42,710 nt of DNA from Phycisphaerae bacterium. Its GTDB lineage: Bacteria > Planctomycetota > Phycisphaerae > Sedimentisphaerales > Anaerohalosphaeraceae. Below are positions 9,115-16,429 of the stretch, piece by piece (within the stretch, counting starts at the first letter, position 1; the number at the start of each line of letters is the position of its first letter). A program made the translations under genes and the position numbers. The notes under the pieces were generated by a model. The model saw nothing but the letters and a program-made list of their open reading frames with translations, made no database searches and was not told the origin of the DNA. Location of the stretch: assembly GCA_014859965.1 (NCBI GenBank), contig JACZKQ010000069.1, positions 1-42,710 on the forward strand, given 5' to 3'.

Positions 9115-9852
9115 TTAACCGTTGGCAACGCCAAGGATGGTCCGGCTGTTCTCGGCCCGCTTCCTCAGCAAGTTCATGTTTGTCTCGTAGAGTCTGGAAA
9201 CGCTGATCAAGTCCACGAGTTCGCTCATCATTTTGACGTTCGAGTTTTCCTGGTAGCCCTGACGCACCACGTGTTCTTCGACCGCGGCGGGCCGGACGTC
9301 ACGGGGGGCGGCAAAACAGTTTTCGCCCACGCAGACGAGCTTGTGTTCATCGGCGCCGAAGTCGACGATTTTGAGTGTGCCGAGGAAGGCTTCGTCGGCG
9401 CTCACCCGGCCGTCTTCGGCCACCTGGATCGCCAGTTCGCTGACGTTCGGCGGCAGGGTAATCGGCGCATCGACGCCGCCCACCAGGCGTCCCGACAGGT
9501 CGACAAGCTGTCCCTGGGGATTCACGTGAAACGTACCGTTGCGCGTGTAGAGGGGTCCGTCGGGGGTCTCGATCACAAAGAAACCCTTGCCTGCGATGGC
9601 CAAATCGAGGGGGCGATCGGTGCGAATCATGGTACCCTGCGAGAAATCGATCGAGGCTTTGCTCTTGACCTGGGAGGCGGGCAGAGAATCGTCGCCGGCG
9701 TCGCTCATTCGTTCGATCAGCTCCCGGCTGAACAGGTTGACCTTGCGCTTGTAGCCGGCGGTGTTGATATTGGCCATGTTGTGCGCGATCGTATGGTACT
9801 CGTTGGCCAGCGCGTTGATGCTGGAACCGACATGGTCGACACCGTTAGCCAT
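9115..9852 (-). CDS. flgF: Flagellar proximal rod protein FlgF (FlgG paralogue)
   Basis: A 245-residue rod protein with INALANEYHTIAHNMANINTAGYKRK at the N-terminus, LDLAIAGKGFFVIETPDGPLYTRNG in the core and SELVDLISVSRLYETNMNLLR at the C-terminus. The position directly before flgG and the length fit FlgF, a proximal rod component. Because FlgF and FlgG are close paralogues, the exact rod position is assigned by gene order. ATG 9852 has a strong GGAGG site 6 nt upstream. It overlaps the end of the PilZ gene by 8 nt, so the two are probably translationally coupled. Confidence 0.9.
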   Translation of the reverse strand: MANGVDHVGSSINALANEYHTIAHNMANINTAGYKRKVNLFSRELIERMSDAGDDSLPASQVKSKASIDFSQGTMIRTDRPLDLAIAGKGFFVIETPDGPLYTRNGTFHVNPQGQLVDLSGRLVGGVDAPITLPPNVSELAIQVAEDGRVSADEAFLGTLKIVDFGADEHKLVCVGENCFAAPRDVRPAAVEEHVVRQGYQENSNVKMMSELVDLISVSRLYETNMNLLRKRAENSRTILGVANG

Positions 9853-11062
9853 GGATGTCCTCCGGTCCTGCGATCACGGGCTGCGGCGCGGTCATGCCTT
9901 CGAAGTCTTCCGGGCCATCGGCGGCATCGTCATCGACGGTGGCGGCGCGGCTGCTGAATCGGACGAGCTCGTTGATGCCGGCCTCGGTCAAGCCGATCAA
10001 CTCCACCGCGATGGATCTGCCGACGGCGGTATCGCGGCTGCCGCGCACCTCTGCAATGTCCTGAACGATCCGGCCGCCTTCGAGTTCGAAGATGACCAGG
10101 ACGCGGTCGCCGTAGCGGACGTCCAACTGGGTGCTGATGCGCAGGCCGGGACCGGATATTTCGGTGATGCGGCAGTTTTCAAACTCCGGCCGCCTCGATG
10201 CGGCATCGGGGCAGAGTGCCGGGAAGTCGGCAATCAGCGCCGGTTTATCCACCACCGCGCGGCTGAAGCGGCGACGATTCATGTATCGCACATTGTCCGT
10301 GTGGTTCAATTCCAATCCTTCGATGCCGCACACCAGGGTCAGGGCGTCGAATTCCCAAACCGCCGAACCAAACCGGTACTGGACGTTCCACATGTCGCCG
10401 GGAACGCTCAGGACGGGTATCTCCGGCCGCAAACTCAATTCGTACTCGCTGTTCTTTGTTACGACGGCTTCAATGCGCGAGCCGCTGGAACGATGCGTCG
10501 GGGCGATGGAGACCTCCCGGCCTTCCGGAATGCTGCGGCTGGTGGGACCCTTGGAGACGCCGCCGCCGACGCCGTGCGACCGCGCCGGCTTGGCGAAGCC
10601 GAGTTTGACTTTTATCGAGTTGACAGTCATGTTCAGCTTCTTTCGCTGGACGATATTCTGGCCGGCCGAGAAAACCTCCTGCATCAGTTTGGCCGAACCC
10701 CGGTCGAACGCCGCCCAATGCGTAAATATCGTGTCGATCCGCTTGAGGCCGGCCTTCTTGGCGATGCCCAGCAGAATCTCCCGTTCGGCGGCCGTCAGTC
10801 CTTTGCGGTTCGCCTCATGGTTAAACTTGTTTACGGCCTGGTCTTTTTCGTGCTCGATCCTCACCCGCCGGACCACCAGCAGGACGATCGTCAGAATAAA
10901 GACGATCGAAGCGGCAAGAAGTACGAACCATTTGTTGGTCAGGATGGGATAGGTCGTGCCGCCCCCGCCGAGCCGCCGCATCGCGTCGTATTTCTCATAC
11001 GGCGTCAGCGCCTCCAAAAGAACGTCGCTAAAATGTGACACAAATCCCGCAACCATGCGCAC
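9845..11062 (-). CDS. Membrane-anchored PilZ-domain (c-di-GMP effector) protein inside the flagellar operon
   Basis: A 405-residue protein with one transmembrane helix (residues 45-64, WFVLLAASIVFILTIVLLVV). A helical linker (65-145) follows, with the EREILLGIAKKAGL repeat-like stretch typical of cytoplasmic regulatory linkers. A YcgR-like N-module (about 199-258, QYRFGSAVWEFDALT) leads into a PilZ domain. The PilZ domain shows the RxxxR c-di-GMP motif at 264-268 (RRFSR) and EISGPG at 301-306 in place of the usual D/N-x-S-x-x-G. By family knowledge such proteins bind cyclic di-GMP and brake or steer the flagellar motor. GTG 11062 is the likely start, with AAGGA 7 nt upstream inside the end of flgE. 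It lies 10 nt after flgE and overlaps flgF. Confidence 0.75.
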   Translation of the reverse strand: MRMVAGFVSHFSDVLLEALTPYEKYDAMRRLGGGGTTYPILTNKWFVLLAASIVFILTIVLLVVRRVRIEHEKDQAVNKFNHEANRKGLTAAEREILLGIAKKAGLKRIDTIFTHWAAFDRGSAKLMQEVFSAGQNIVQRKKLNMTVNSIKVKLGFAKPARSHGVGGGVSKGPTSRSIPEGREVSIAPTHRSSGSRIEAVVTKNSEYELSLRPEIPVLSVPGDMWNVQYRFGSAVWEFDALTLVCGIEGLELNHTDNVRYMNRRRFSRAVVDKPALIADFPALCPDAASRRPEFENCRITEISGPGLRISTQLDVRYGDRVLVIFELEGGRIVQDIAEVRGSRDTAVGRSIAVELIGLTEAGINELVRFSSRAATVDDDAADGPEDFEGMTAPQPVIAGPEDIHG

Positions 11063-11072
11063 GCTGAAATCC

Positions 11073-12794
11073 TTACCGGATCAGGTTTGTTAGTTCCCTT
11101 AAGATATCAGTGGCGACCTTTATAGTCCTGGCATTGGCCTGAAAACCGTTCTGTGCCTGCATCATGTTGACGAATTCGGTCGCCACCTCGACATTGGAGC
11201 CTTCGAGGCTCTTGCCGGTGATCGTTCCGGCGCCGCCGGATGCGGCCATGCCGGCGACGGCGGTGCCCGAGTTGGCTGTCGGCAGGTAATATCCGTCGCC
11301 GGCGGCCTCCAGGCCACCGGCATTCTGGAAGATGCCGATCTGGAGGGCGGCAATGTTAACTTTTTCGCCGTTCGTAAAGGAGCCGATCACCATCCCCGCC
11401 TCGTCGATCGACACGCTTGAAAGCGCTCCGGCCTTGTAGCCGTCCTGGGTCAGCGCCGCGGCGCTGGACTGCTGTGTCTGAAACTGGGTGACCCCTGCAA
11501 ACGCACCGGGCGTTCCCAGGTCCACAGTGATGGTCTGGGTAACGCCGGGGTTATTGGCAAACTGAACTCCTAACGTCAGGGTCTCTGAAGCGCTGGCCAG
11601 TCCATTATAGGAACCGTTGGAATTGAACGTGATTCCCGATATCCTGCGATTGAATGCGCCGGAGTTGATGTCATAGGCGCCCCAGGCCGGGGTTGTTTCG
11701 CCCGAAATCGACGGGATCACCAGATCCCACGTGTTGGCGGCATCGGTCTTCACAAAGGTGCCGGTCAGCACGTGCTCGGCGCCGTAGGAATCATAGACGG
11801 TCACATTGAATGTCTTGCTGTCGTTGCCTCCCACGTTATCCAGCGTAAAGTACGTGGGCACGGACAGGGAATCGGAGCCTGCCGCCATGTAGCTCATGGA
11901 GGTTATGTTCGCCAGACTGTAGCCGGCTTCACTTGTGAGCACCATCTTGCCGTTGCTGTCCAGTGTGGCGGTCGAGCTGTCGAAGAGCCCGCTTATTCCG
12001 TTGAGAATGTCCTGCATGGTCGGGCCGGCGCCCGCGTCGGCGCCCACCCAGGTCACGTCCTGATTGGTGAACGTGGTGCCGTCCTCCTTCACGCCCGAGA
12101 TACGGAGCGTCCCCGTGGCCCCGACGCCCAGCGCCGTGCCCCACTGGTCCAGGTCCGAAACATAAGTGGACGCACTTGCGACCGAGGCTCCGCCGCCGGT
12201 GGTCAGCGCCAGATTGCCCGTGATCTTCTGCGCTGTGGCATCCGAAGCGGAGGCGGTTGAACGCAGGTTGCCGTTGAGGGTCACACTGGTAGTGGCCCGG
12301 GCGGGCATGGCCGCATCCCAGGGGATGTGAATACTGCTGTCGCCGGCGGTTTGGAAGCCTTCCGCTTCGCCGTATGCGCCGATCCGCTGCACCTTGTAAC
12401 CGTTCGCCGGGTCGACCAGCGTATTGCTCGCATCGACCGCAAACGAGCCGATGCGCGTATAGACGTCCTGCTGGCCGTCGCTGAGGACGAAGTACCCCGA
12501 ACCGTCGATCGCGACGTCCAGGTCCTGGCCCGTCGCGAAGATGTTCCCCTGCGTCATATTCCGCACGATGGAAGCGATGCCCACACCGTTGCCCAGTTGC
12601 TGCGGATTCATGCCGCCGAGGGTGCCGCTGGGTCCGCTGGCCTTCTTCACCGTCTGACTCAACAGCTCCGCAAAGGTAATGCTGCTGGACTTGTACCCGA
12701 CGGTATTGACGTTGGCCAGGTTATTACCGGCGACGTCGAGCATATTCTGGTGGGCTTTGAGACCCGTCACTGCAGCAGATAACGCCGAACCCAT
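11073..12794 (-). CDS. flgE: Flagellar hook protein
   Basis: A 573-residue protein that begins MGSALSAAVTGLKAHQNMLDVAGNNLANVNTVGYK and ends FVNMMQAQNGFQANARTIKVATDILRELTNLIR, the FlgE signature pair. It has the core motif LDVAIDGSGYFVLSDG and a large beta-rich outer region (about residues 140-480), longer than the roughly 400-residue enterobacterial protein. FlgE polymerises into the hook under the FlgD cap. ATG 12794 carries a strong AAGGAG site 6 nt upstream. It follows flgD by 32 nt under the same sigma-54 promoter. Confidence 0.95.
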   Translation of the reverse strand: MGSALSAAVTGLKAHQNMLDVAGNNLANVNTVGYKSSSITFAELLSQTVKKASGPSGTLGGMNPQQLGNGVGIASIVRNMTQGNIFATGQDLDVAIDGSGYFVLSDGQQDVYTRIGSFAVDASNTLVDPANGYKVQRIGAYGEAEGFQTAGDSSIHIPWDAAMPARATTSVTLNGNLRSTASASDATAQKITGNLALTTGGGASVASASTYVSDLDQWGTALGVGATGTLRISGVKEDGTTFTNQDVTWVGADAGAGPTMQDILNGISGLFDSSTATLDSNGKMVLTSEAGYSLANITSMSYMAAGSDSLSVPTYFTLDNVGGNDSKTFNVTVYDSYGAEHVLTGTFVKTDAANTWDLVIPSISGETTPAWGAYDINSGAFNRRISGITFNSNGSYNGLASASETLTLGVQFANNPGVTQTITVDLGTPGAFAGVTQFQTQQSSAAALTQDGYKAGALSSVSIDEAGMVIGSFTNGEKVNIAALQIGIFQNAGGLEAAGDGYYLPTANSGTAVAGMAASGGAGTITGKSLEGSNVEVATEFVNMMQAQNGFQANARTIKVATDILRELTNLIR

Positions 12795-12826
12795 GTACTT
12801 CTCCTTACCCTATGGCACCACACTTG

Positions 12827-13273
12827 TTACAAAATTTCCGTTAATGCGTAGACATCGACTGAAAAGGATTTGTCGTCGCTCATGTCGCCGTTGGGGTACT
12901 GCACCTTGCCGTCGATATTGAGCATCGCCTTGCCGCTCTTGTGATCAATGCTCACCTTGGTCACCTTGCCCGTCACGGACTGTTCATGTTCGTTACTGTA
13001 GAATGTGACGTTTTTGCCCAGAAGCGACTTGGCGTAATCGAACTCCGCAACCAGCATCGCCCCCTGAAAGCTCATGTTAAGTTTGGCCATCGATTCGTTC
13101 ATCGATTGGATACTCGTGTTCATGTTTTCTGTCAGCTCCAGTTGCGTAAACTGGGCAAGCTGCGCGGCCATCTGCTGATTGTCCATGGGCTCCAGCGGAT
13201 TCTGGTTCTGCAGTTCCGCCACCATCAGGTTCAGAAAATCAATCTTCTGTTTTGATGAAGAGACCATTTCCAT
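12827..13273 (-). CDS. flgD: Short flagellar hook-cap protein
   Basis: A 148-residue protein with the FlgD scaffold motif (KIDFLNLMVAELQNQNPLEPMDNQQMAAQLAQFTQLE). A small beta-rich C-terminal region (LGKNVTFYSNEHEQSVTGKVTKVSIDHKSGKAMLNIDG) resembles the FlgD Tudor-like domain. The Ig-like domain of longer FlgD proteins seems absent, as in the short FlgD of several phyla. FlgD caps the growing hook. ATG 13273 is preferred over the in-frame TTG 13279 because GGGAG lies 6 nt upstream of it. It is the first gene after the sigma-54 promoter at 13350-13366. Confidence 0.92.
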   Translation of the reverse strand: MEMVSSSKQKIDFLNLMVAELQNQNPLEPMDNQQMAAQLAQFTQLELTENMNTSIQSMNESMAKLNMSFQGAMLVAEFDYAKSLLGKNVTFYSNEHEQSVTGKVTKVSIDHKSGKAMLNIDGKVQYPNGDMSDDKSFSVDVYALTEIL

Positions 13274-13349
13274 GTTCAACTCCCATACTCAGATAGAACG
13301 CAAGACCGCCGCCGGGCATCCATGCACCCCGGCCGCCTTCGTCTTCTCG

Positions 13350-13366
13350 TTGCAATTGGCGTGCCA
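13350..13366 (-). promoter_or_regulatory. Sigma-54 (-24/-12) promoter of the hook/rod operon
   Basis: Read on the minus strand the site is TGGCACGCCAATTGCAA. This is a near-perfect sigma-54 box: TGGCACG, 4 nt, TTGCA, with the invariant GG and GC separated by exactly 10 nt. Transcription would start near 13340, giving a leader of about 67 nt before flgD. The adjacent divergent gene is a sigma-54 activator, which fits. Confidence 0.88.
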
Positions 13367-13374
13367 CCGCAAAT

Positions 13375-13386
13375 GCCGCATGCGGC
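13375..13386. repeat. 12-bp perfect palindrome upstream of the sigma-54 promoter
   Basis: GCCGCATGCGGC is a perfect palindrome centred about 40 bp upstream of the predicted flgD transcription start. Its half CATGCGGC recurs exactly at 13448-13455, about 110 bp upstream. These could be binding sites for the divergently encoded activator, but two copies of an 8-mer in GC-rich DNA are modest evidence. Confidence 0.35.
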
Positions 13387-13608
13387 GGACGGCGGCGTAT
13401 CTTGTTGCTGAACATGGACTTAACTGCGACAAGCAAAACTAAAATGACATGCGGCCGGCGGATGAGGCACGCATGAGATGGATAATTTTTCCCCACTGCC
13501 GGAAGATTACGCTGCATGGTTTACGCCGAGTTGGCCCTTACAAAAACCGAACATCTCCTGCGGCGCATACAAGGAAAGACGGCTGCGCCAGCACGTCCCA
13601 TAAAAAAT

Positions 13609-13637
13609 TAAAGTTTGCCCGGCGCGTCTGCCGAAAA
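13609..13637 (+). promoter_or_regulatory. Possible sigma-28-like promoter of the sigma-54 activator gene
   Basis: TAAAGTTT is followed, after 17 nt counted from TAAA, by GCCGAAAA. The halves resemble the FliA consensus (TAAAGTTT and GCCGATAA), but the spacing is 2 nt longer than the enterobacterial 15 nt. The predicted start is about 45 nt upstream of ATG 13691. The same unusual spacing occurs upstream of flgM at 15323-15351. Confidence 0.35.
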
Positions 13638-13690
13638 TCTCATCTATGCTTATCTAAAATTCACCTGTGGATCGCAGTGGGAAAGTCAAT

Positions 13691-15082
13691 ATGGCAGTAG
13701 AGAGGATTCTCGTAGTCGGCAAGGAACAGCGAACGCACGCACTGGCGCGTTCCCACAGCAAGCAATTGTTCGCCGCCGATGATACGCAAGACCTCTGGCA
13801 GCTTTTGGATTCGGCGGACCCCCACCTCATTCTTATCGACATGAATACGCCGCACGAGCAATTGTGCGATCTGCTTCGCCGCCGCGCAGACAAAGCGGTG
13901 CGTACGCCGGTGGTCGTCATCGACCACGAAGACGCCTGCGTGGAGCCGGAAACGCTGCTCGATCTCGGCGCGTGCGACATTCTCAAGGGCGCAGAGGATT
14001 ACCCTCGTCTGGCCGAGATCATCGAGCAGCTTTGTAAAGGCACGCCCGACCAGGAGCCGGTCGACCGCAACTTCTTCGCGGAAGAATGTCCTTCCTGCGT
14101 TTCCATCGTCGGCAAGAGCGCCGCCACGGCCAAAACTCTTCGCATGGTCCGGCTGGTGGCCGGCAGTTCCTGCAACCCTGTACTCATCGTCGGCGAAACC
14201 GGCACCGGCAAGGAACTGGTCGCACGGGCGGTTCATATTCTGCGGCACGGCGCCGAGAAGAAATTCGTTGCGGTGAACTGCGCCGCACTGACCGCCAACC
14301 TGCTTGAAAGCGAACTCTTCGGACACGTGAAGGGCTCCTTCACCAGCGCCGACCGGGAAAAGACGGGACTTCTCGAACTCGCCGGGTCCGGCAGCATCTT
14401 TCTCGATGAAATCAGCGAAATGCCGCGCGACCTCCAGGCCAAACTGCTGCGGGTCCTTCAGGAAAAAACATTCCGCAAGGTCGGCGGGATCAAAGACATT
14501 ACGTGCAAAGCGACGATCATCGCTTCGAGCAATCGCAATCTTCTTGAAGAGGTGGACAAGGAGAAATTCAGGAGAGACCTTTACTATCGCCTTTCGATCT
14601 GTCCGATTTATCTGGCGCCGCTGCGCCACGAATCCCGCAAAGACGACATCCTTCTCCTGGCGGACTACTTCATTCAGAATACCGACATCTGCCCCGAGAA
14701 GAAGGGCAAGATCAGGGGCCTTACAAAGCTGGCGGCCGAAGACCTCACGCGGCATCACTGGCCCGGCAACGTGCGCGAACTGAAGAACGTCATCGAACGC
14801 GCCGTCCTCCTCGAAGCCAGCGACAAGATCGGCCTGGCCAATCTCATCATCCATCCGGACGAATGCCACATGGCCTGCGCGCCGCCGGCACTGACACGGA
14901 TCAAGGACTTTTCTCTGGAACGAGCCGAAAAAGAACTTGTCGCCAAGGCCCTCACCGAGGCCGGGTGGCAGAAGACGCGCGCCGCGGCCCTGCTGGGAAT
15001 CACCCGCGCGACCCTGTATGCAAAGGTTAAGCAGTACAATATACAGGAACCGCAGCGGCACCAGGATCCCGTGATTGTCTGA
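13691..15082 (+). CDS. Sigma-54-dependent flagellar transcription activator (FleQ/FlrC-like)
   Basis: A 463-residue NtrC-type protein. The N-terminus (about 1-115) looks like a degenerate receiver: ILVVGKEQ stands where the acidic pair should be, while LILIDMNTP keeps a possible aspartate. The AAA+ domain has Walker A GETGTGKE at 168-175, Walker [12 protein letters not shown] and the [13 protein letters not shown] loop. That loop reads GSFTSA (215-220) instead of GAFTGA. A Fis-type HTH closes the protein ([32 protein letters not shown]). It lies divergent from the sigma-54-driven flgD operon, its likely target. ATG 13691 is chosen because the receiver strand begins right after it; an upstream in-frame GTG at 13667 is possible. 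It may be phosphorylation-independent. Confidence 0.87.
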   Translation: MAVERILVVGKEQRTHALARSHSKQLFAADDTQDLWQLLDSADPHLILIDMNTPHEQLCDLLRRRADKAVRTPVVVIDHEDACVEPETLLDLGACDILKGAEDYPRLAEIIEQLCKGTPDQEPVDRNFFAEECPSCVSIVGKSAATAKTLRMVRLVAGSSCNPVLIVGETGTGKELVARAVHILRHGAEKKFVAVNCAALTANLLESELFGHVKGSFTSADREKTGLLELAGSGSIFLDEISEMPRDLQAKLLRVLQEKTFRKVGGIKDITCKATIIASSNRNLLEEVDKEKFRRDLYYRLSICPIYLAPLRHESRKDDILLLADYFIQNTDICPEKKGKIRGLTKLAAEDLTRHHWPGNVRELKNVIERAVLLEASDKIGLANLIIHPDECHMACAPPALTRIKDFSLERAEKELVAKALTEAGWQKTRAAALLGITRATLYAKVKQYNIQEPQRHQDPVIV

Positions 15083-15558
15083 CAATCGGCCCTGCTGTCG
15101 TTTGCGTGCGGAGAGCGGCCCAAAAGAGCCTTTTCAAAAAAAATAACAGCCCACTACATATTGTGTACCCCCTATCCTTCCCAAATGCACGCGCAGCCGT
15201 TAATCTGCCGGTAAAACTGGGGCTTCCAGAAAAGCTTTTTTCAACCCTGCCCTGCACCTTTTTGCGTTAAACCGTGCTAAGCGCAACTACCACAAGCAGT
15301 TACAAGCAAGTTGATACATTATTAAAGTTCTTTCCGGTGCTCGGACGATATCAGTACTGTAAAGGCCGCCCATGACATGAGCTGAAAATCAGGGCACACT
15401 ATATGTTGTGGCCCGATAAAAAGCTTCAGGGCAATAACCAACGCCTCATAAGGACTCGAGGTTTACCATACTGGTCGCTGCGGGCTGTCCGTCAGCACCC
15501 GGCGCATCGGCAGTCGAAGGATTCGGTTGCCACCGCTGCAAGACGTCAGGTGAGGAAA
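15083..15558. other. 476-nt intergenic region between the activator and flgM
   Basis: No convincing reading frame, tRNA or known riboswitch was recognised here. It contains the sigma-28-like site at 15323-15351, which would give flgM a leader of about 200 nt. A possible in-frame upstream extension of flgM (from TTG at 15403) has arginine-rich, low-quality composition and was not accepted. Confidence 0.5.
15323..15351 (+). promoter_or_regulatory. Possible sigma-28-like promoter of flgM
   Basis: TAAAGTTC and GACGATAT are separated by 17 nt counted from TAAA, the same layout as at 13609-13637. Sigma-28 control of flgM is usual in other flagellated bacteria. The spacing deviates from the known consensus, so this is tentative. 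Confidence 0.35.
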
Positions 15559-15843
15559 ATGAACACTTCCAATTACGAACAAATCGAACACCGGCACATG
15601 CCAAACATCGAACGCTTCCGAAGACCGATCTCCGGCCACGGCGCTGGCGAGGAAGACCAGCTCGACTCGGCCGGCAGCACGCCCCTCGGGCAATTGCTTA
15701 AAGTGATAAGCGGTCTGCCGGAGATTCGACGCGACAAAGTCGACCAGGTGCGGCGGCAGATTGGCGACGGACGGTATGATGTCAACGACAACCTCGACGC
15801 GGCCCTCGACAAGGTCCTCGAAGAGTTCCTCGCCGACGACTAA
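15559..15843 (+). CDS. flgM: FlgM-type anti-sigma-28 factor
   Basis: A 94-residue protein. The C-terminal half (IRRDKVDQVRRQIGDGRYDVNDNLDAALDKVLEEFL) matches the FlgM core, including the family pattern R-x-x-K-V-x-x-[IV]-[RK]-x-x-I-x-x-G-x-Y and the closing helix. FlgM holds the flagellar sigma factor inactive until the hook is finished and is then secreted. The N-terminal 45 residues are polar and probably disordered, as in the family. ATG 15559 was chosen for the AGGTGAGG sequence just upstream. Its place beside the hook operon and the sigma-54 activator supports the role. No sigma-28 gene is in the window. Confidence 0.82.
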   Translation: MNTSNYEQIEHRHMPNIERFRRPISGHGAGEEDQLDSAGSTPLGQLLKVISGLPEIRRDKVDQVRRQIGDGRYDVNDNLDAALDKVLEEFLADD

Positions 15844-15974
15844 TTGCGGCAACGGCTTGGACATCGCGGATGCAACGGCGGGCAGGCGGCACGGTCTCGC
15901 GTATTTCCCCCAATAGAGCGGATCCGACGGCCGACGAACGTGACAGCTAACAAGATGCGGGCAGCAGGAGCCGG

Positions 15975-16409
15975 TCAGTCCACATCGCCTTCGAAATCGT
16001 AGATGTCGAGGTCCAGGGGCTCGTATCCGGGCTGCTGTGCCCGCTCCGCTTCGGCCTCGTACGCGGCGACGATCGCATCCTGAATGCGTCGACGGCAATC
16101 GGCATTGATCGGGTGCGCAATGTCGGCGTGGAGTTTCGTGCGGCCTTTGATGTCCTGACGCGCACGGCCATCCGGAAGCACCCCGCCGCAGCCGTTGCAG
16201 TACTTGGCGCGGAGATGATTCTTGCTGCCGCACTTTTCGCAGTGGTCGCTCATTTTGCGCGACGGCATGGCGACAAACAGTCCTCCGGCTCCTTCGATGA
16301 TTTTGATGTCCCTGATTACGAAACTGTTGTCCAGGGTCATGGAGCAGAAAGCCTTAAGCCGGTCATCCTTGTTGGCTACCATCTTCACTCTGACTTCGCT
16401 GATTTGCAT
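15975..16409 (-). CDS. spoVG: SpoVG family regulator with an inserted zinc ribbon
   Basis: A 144-residue protein. Residues 1-50 are SpoVG ([11 protein letters not shown]...; [29 protein letters not shown]) and residues 95-120 return to SpoVG ([23 protein letters not shown]). Between them lies an insert with four cysteines (57, 60, 71, 74; CEKC-x10-CNGC) and a basic stretch. This is a typical zinc ribbon, whereas ordinary SpoVG has only a few residues there and is about 97 residues long. SpoVG proteins bind nucleic acid and act as global regulators. ATG 16409 is preferred (GAGG 7 nt upstream); an ATG at 16436 would overlap ispE. It lies 20 nt after ispE. Confidence 0.88.
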   Translation of the reverse strand: MQISEVRVKMVANKDDRLKAFCSMTLDNSFVIRDIKIIEGAGGLFVAMPSRKMSDHCEKCGSKNHLRAKYCNGCGGVLPDGRARQDIKGRTKLHADIAHPINADCRRRIQDAIVAAYEAEAERAQQPGYEPLDLDIYDFEGDVD

Positions 16410-16429
16410 TTGTCCGCCTCGTGAAATTG

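Noticed and set aside
8280..9134. In-frame upstream extension of flgA across flgG
   Set aside because: The extension is arginine-rich and out of frame with the real flgG; a signal peptide starting at 8279 marks the true flgA start.
13661..15085. 474-codon open frame antisense to the sigma-54 activator
   Set aside because: The plus strand shows Walker A, Walker B and Fis-type HTH motifs; the reverse frame shows none.
15211..15240. Second sigma-54 box (GGGGCTTCCAGAAAAGC) upstream of flgM
   Set aside because: The GG-to-GC spacing is 11 to 13 nt, not the required 10.
15411..15420. GCCCGATAAA as a sigma-28 -10 element
   Set aside because: No TAAA-like -35 lies 15-17 nt upstream.
15381..15480. 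Possible c-di-GMP (GEMM) riboswitch upstream of flgM, suggested by GGGCA and AACC fragments
   Set aside because: The conserved core (GCACAGGGCAAACC and GACGCAAAGCC blocks) is not present in order.
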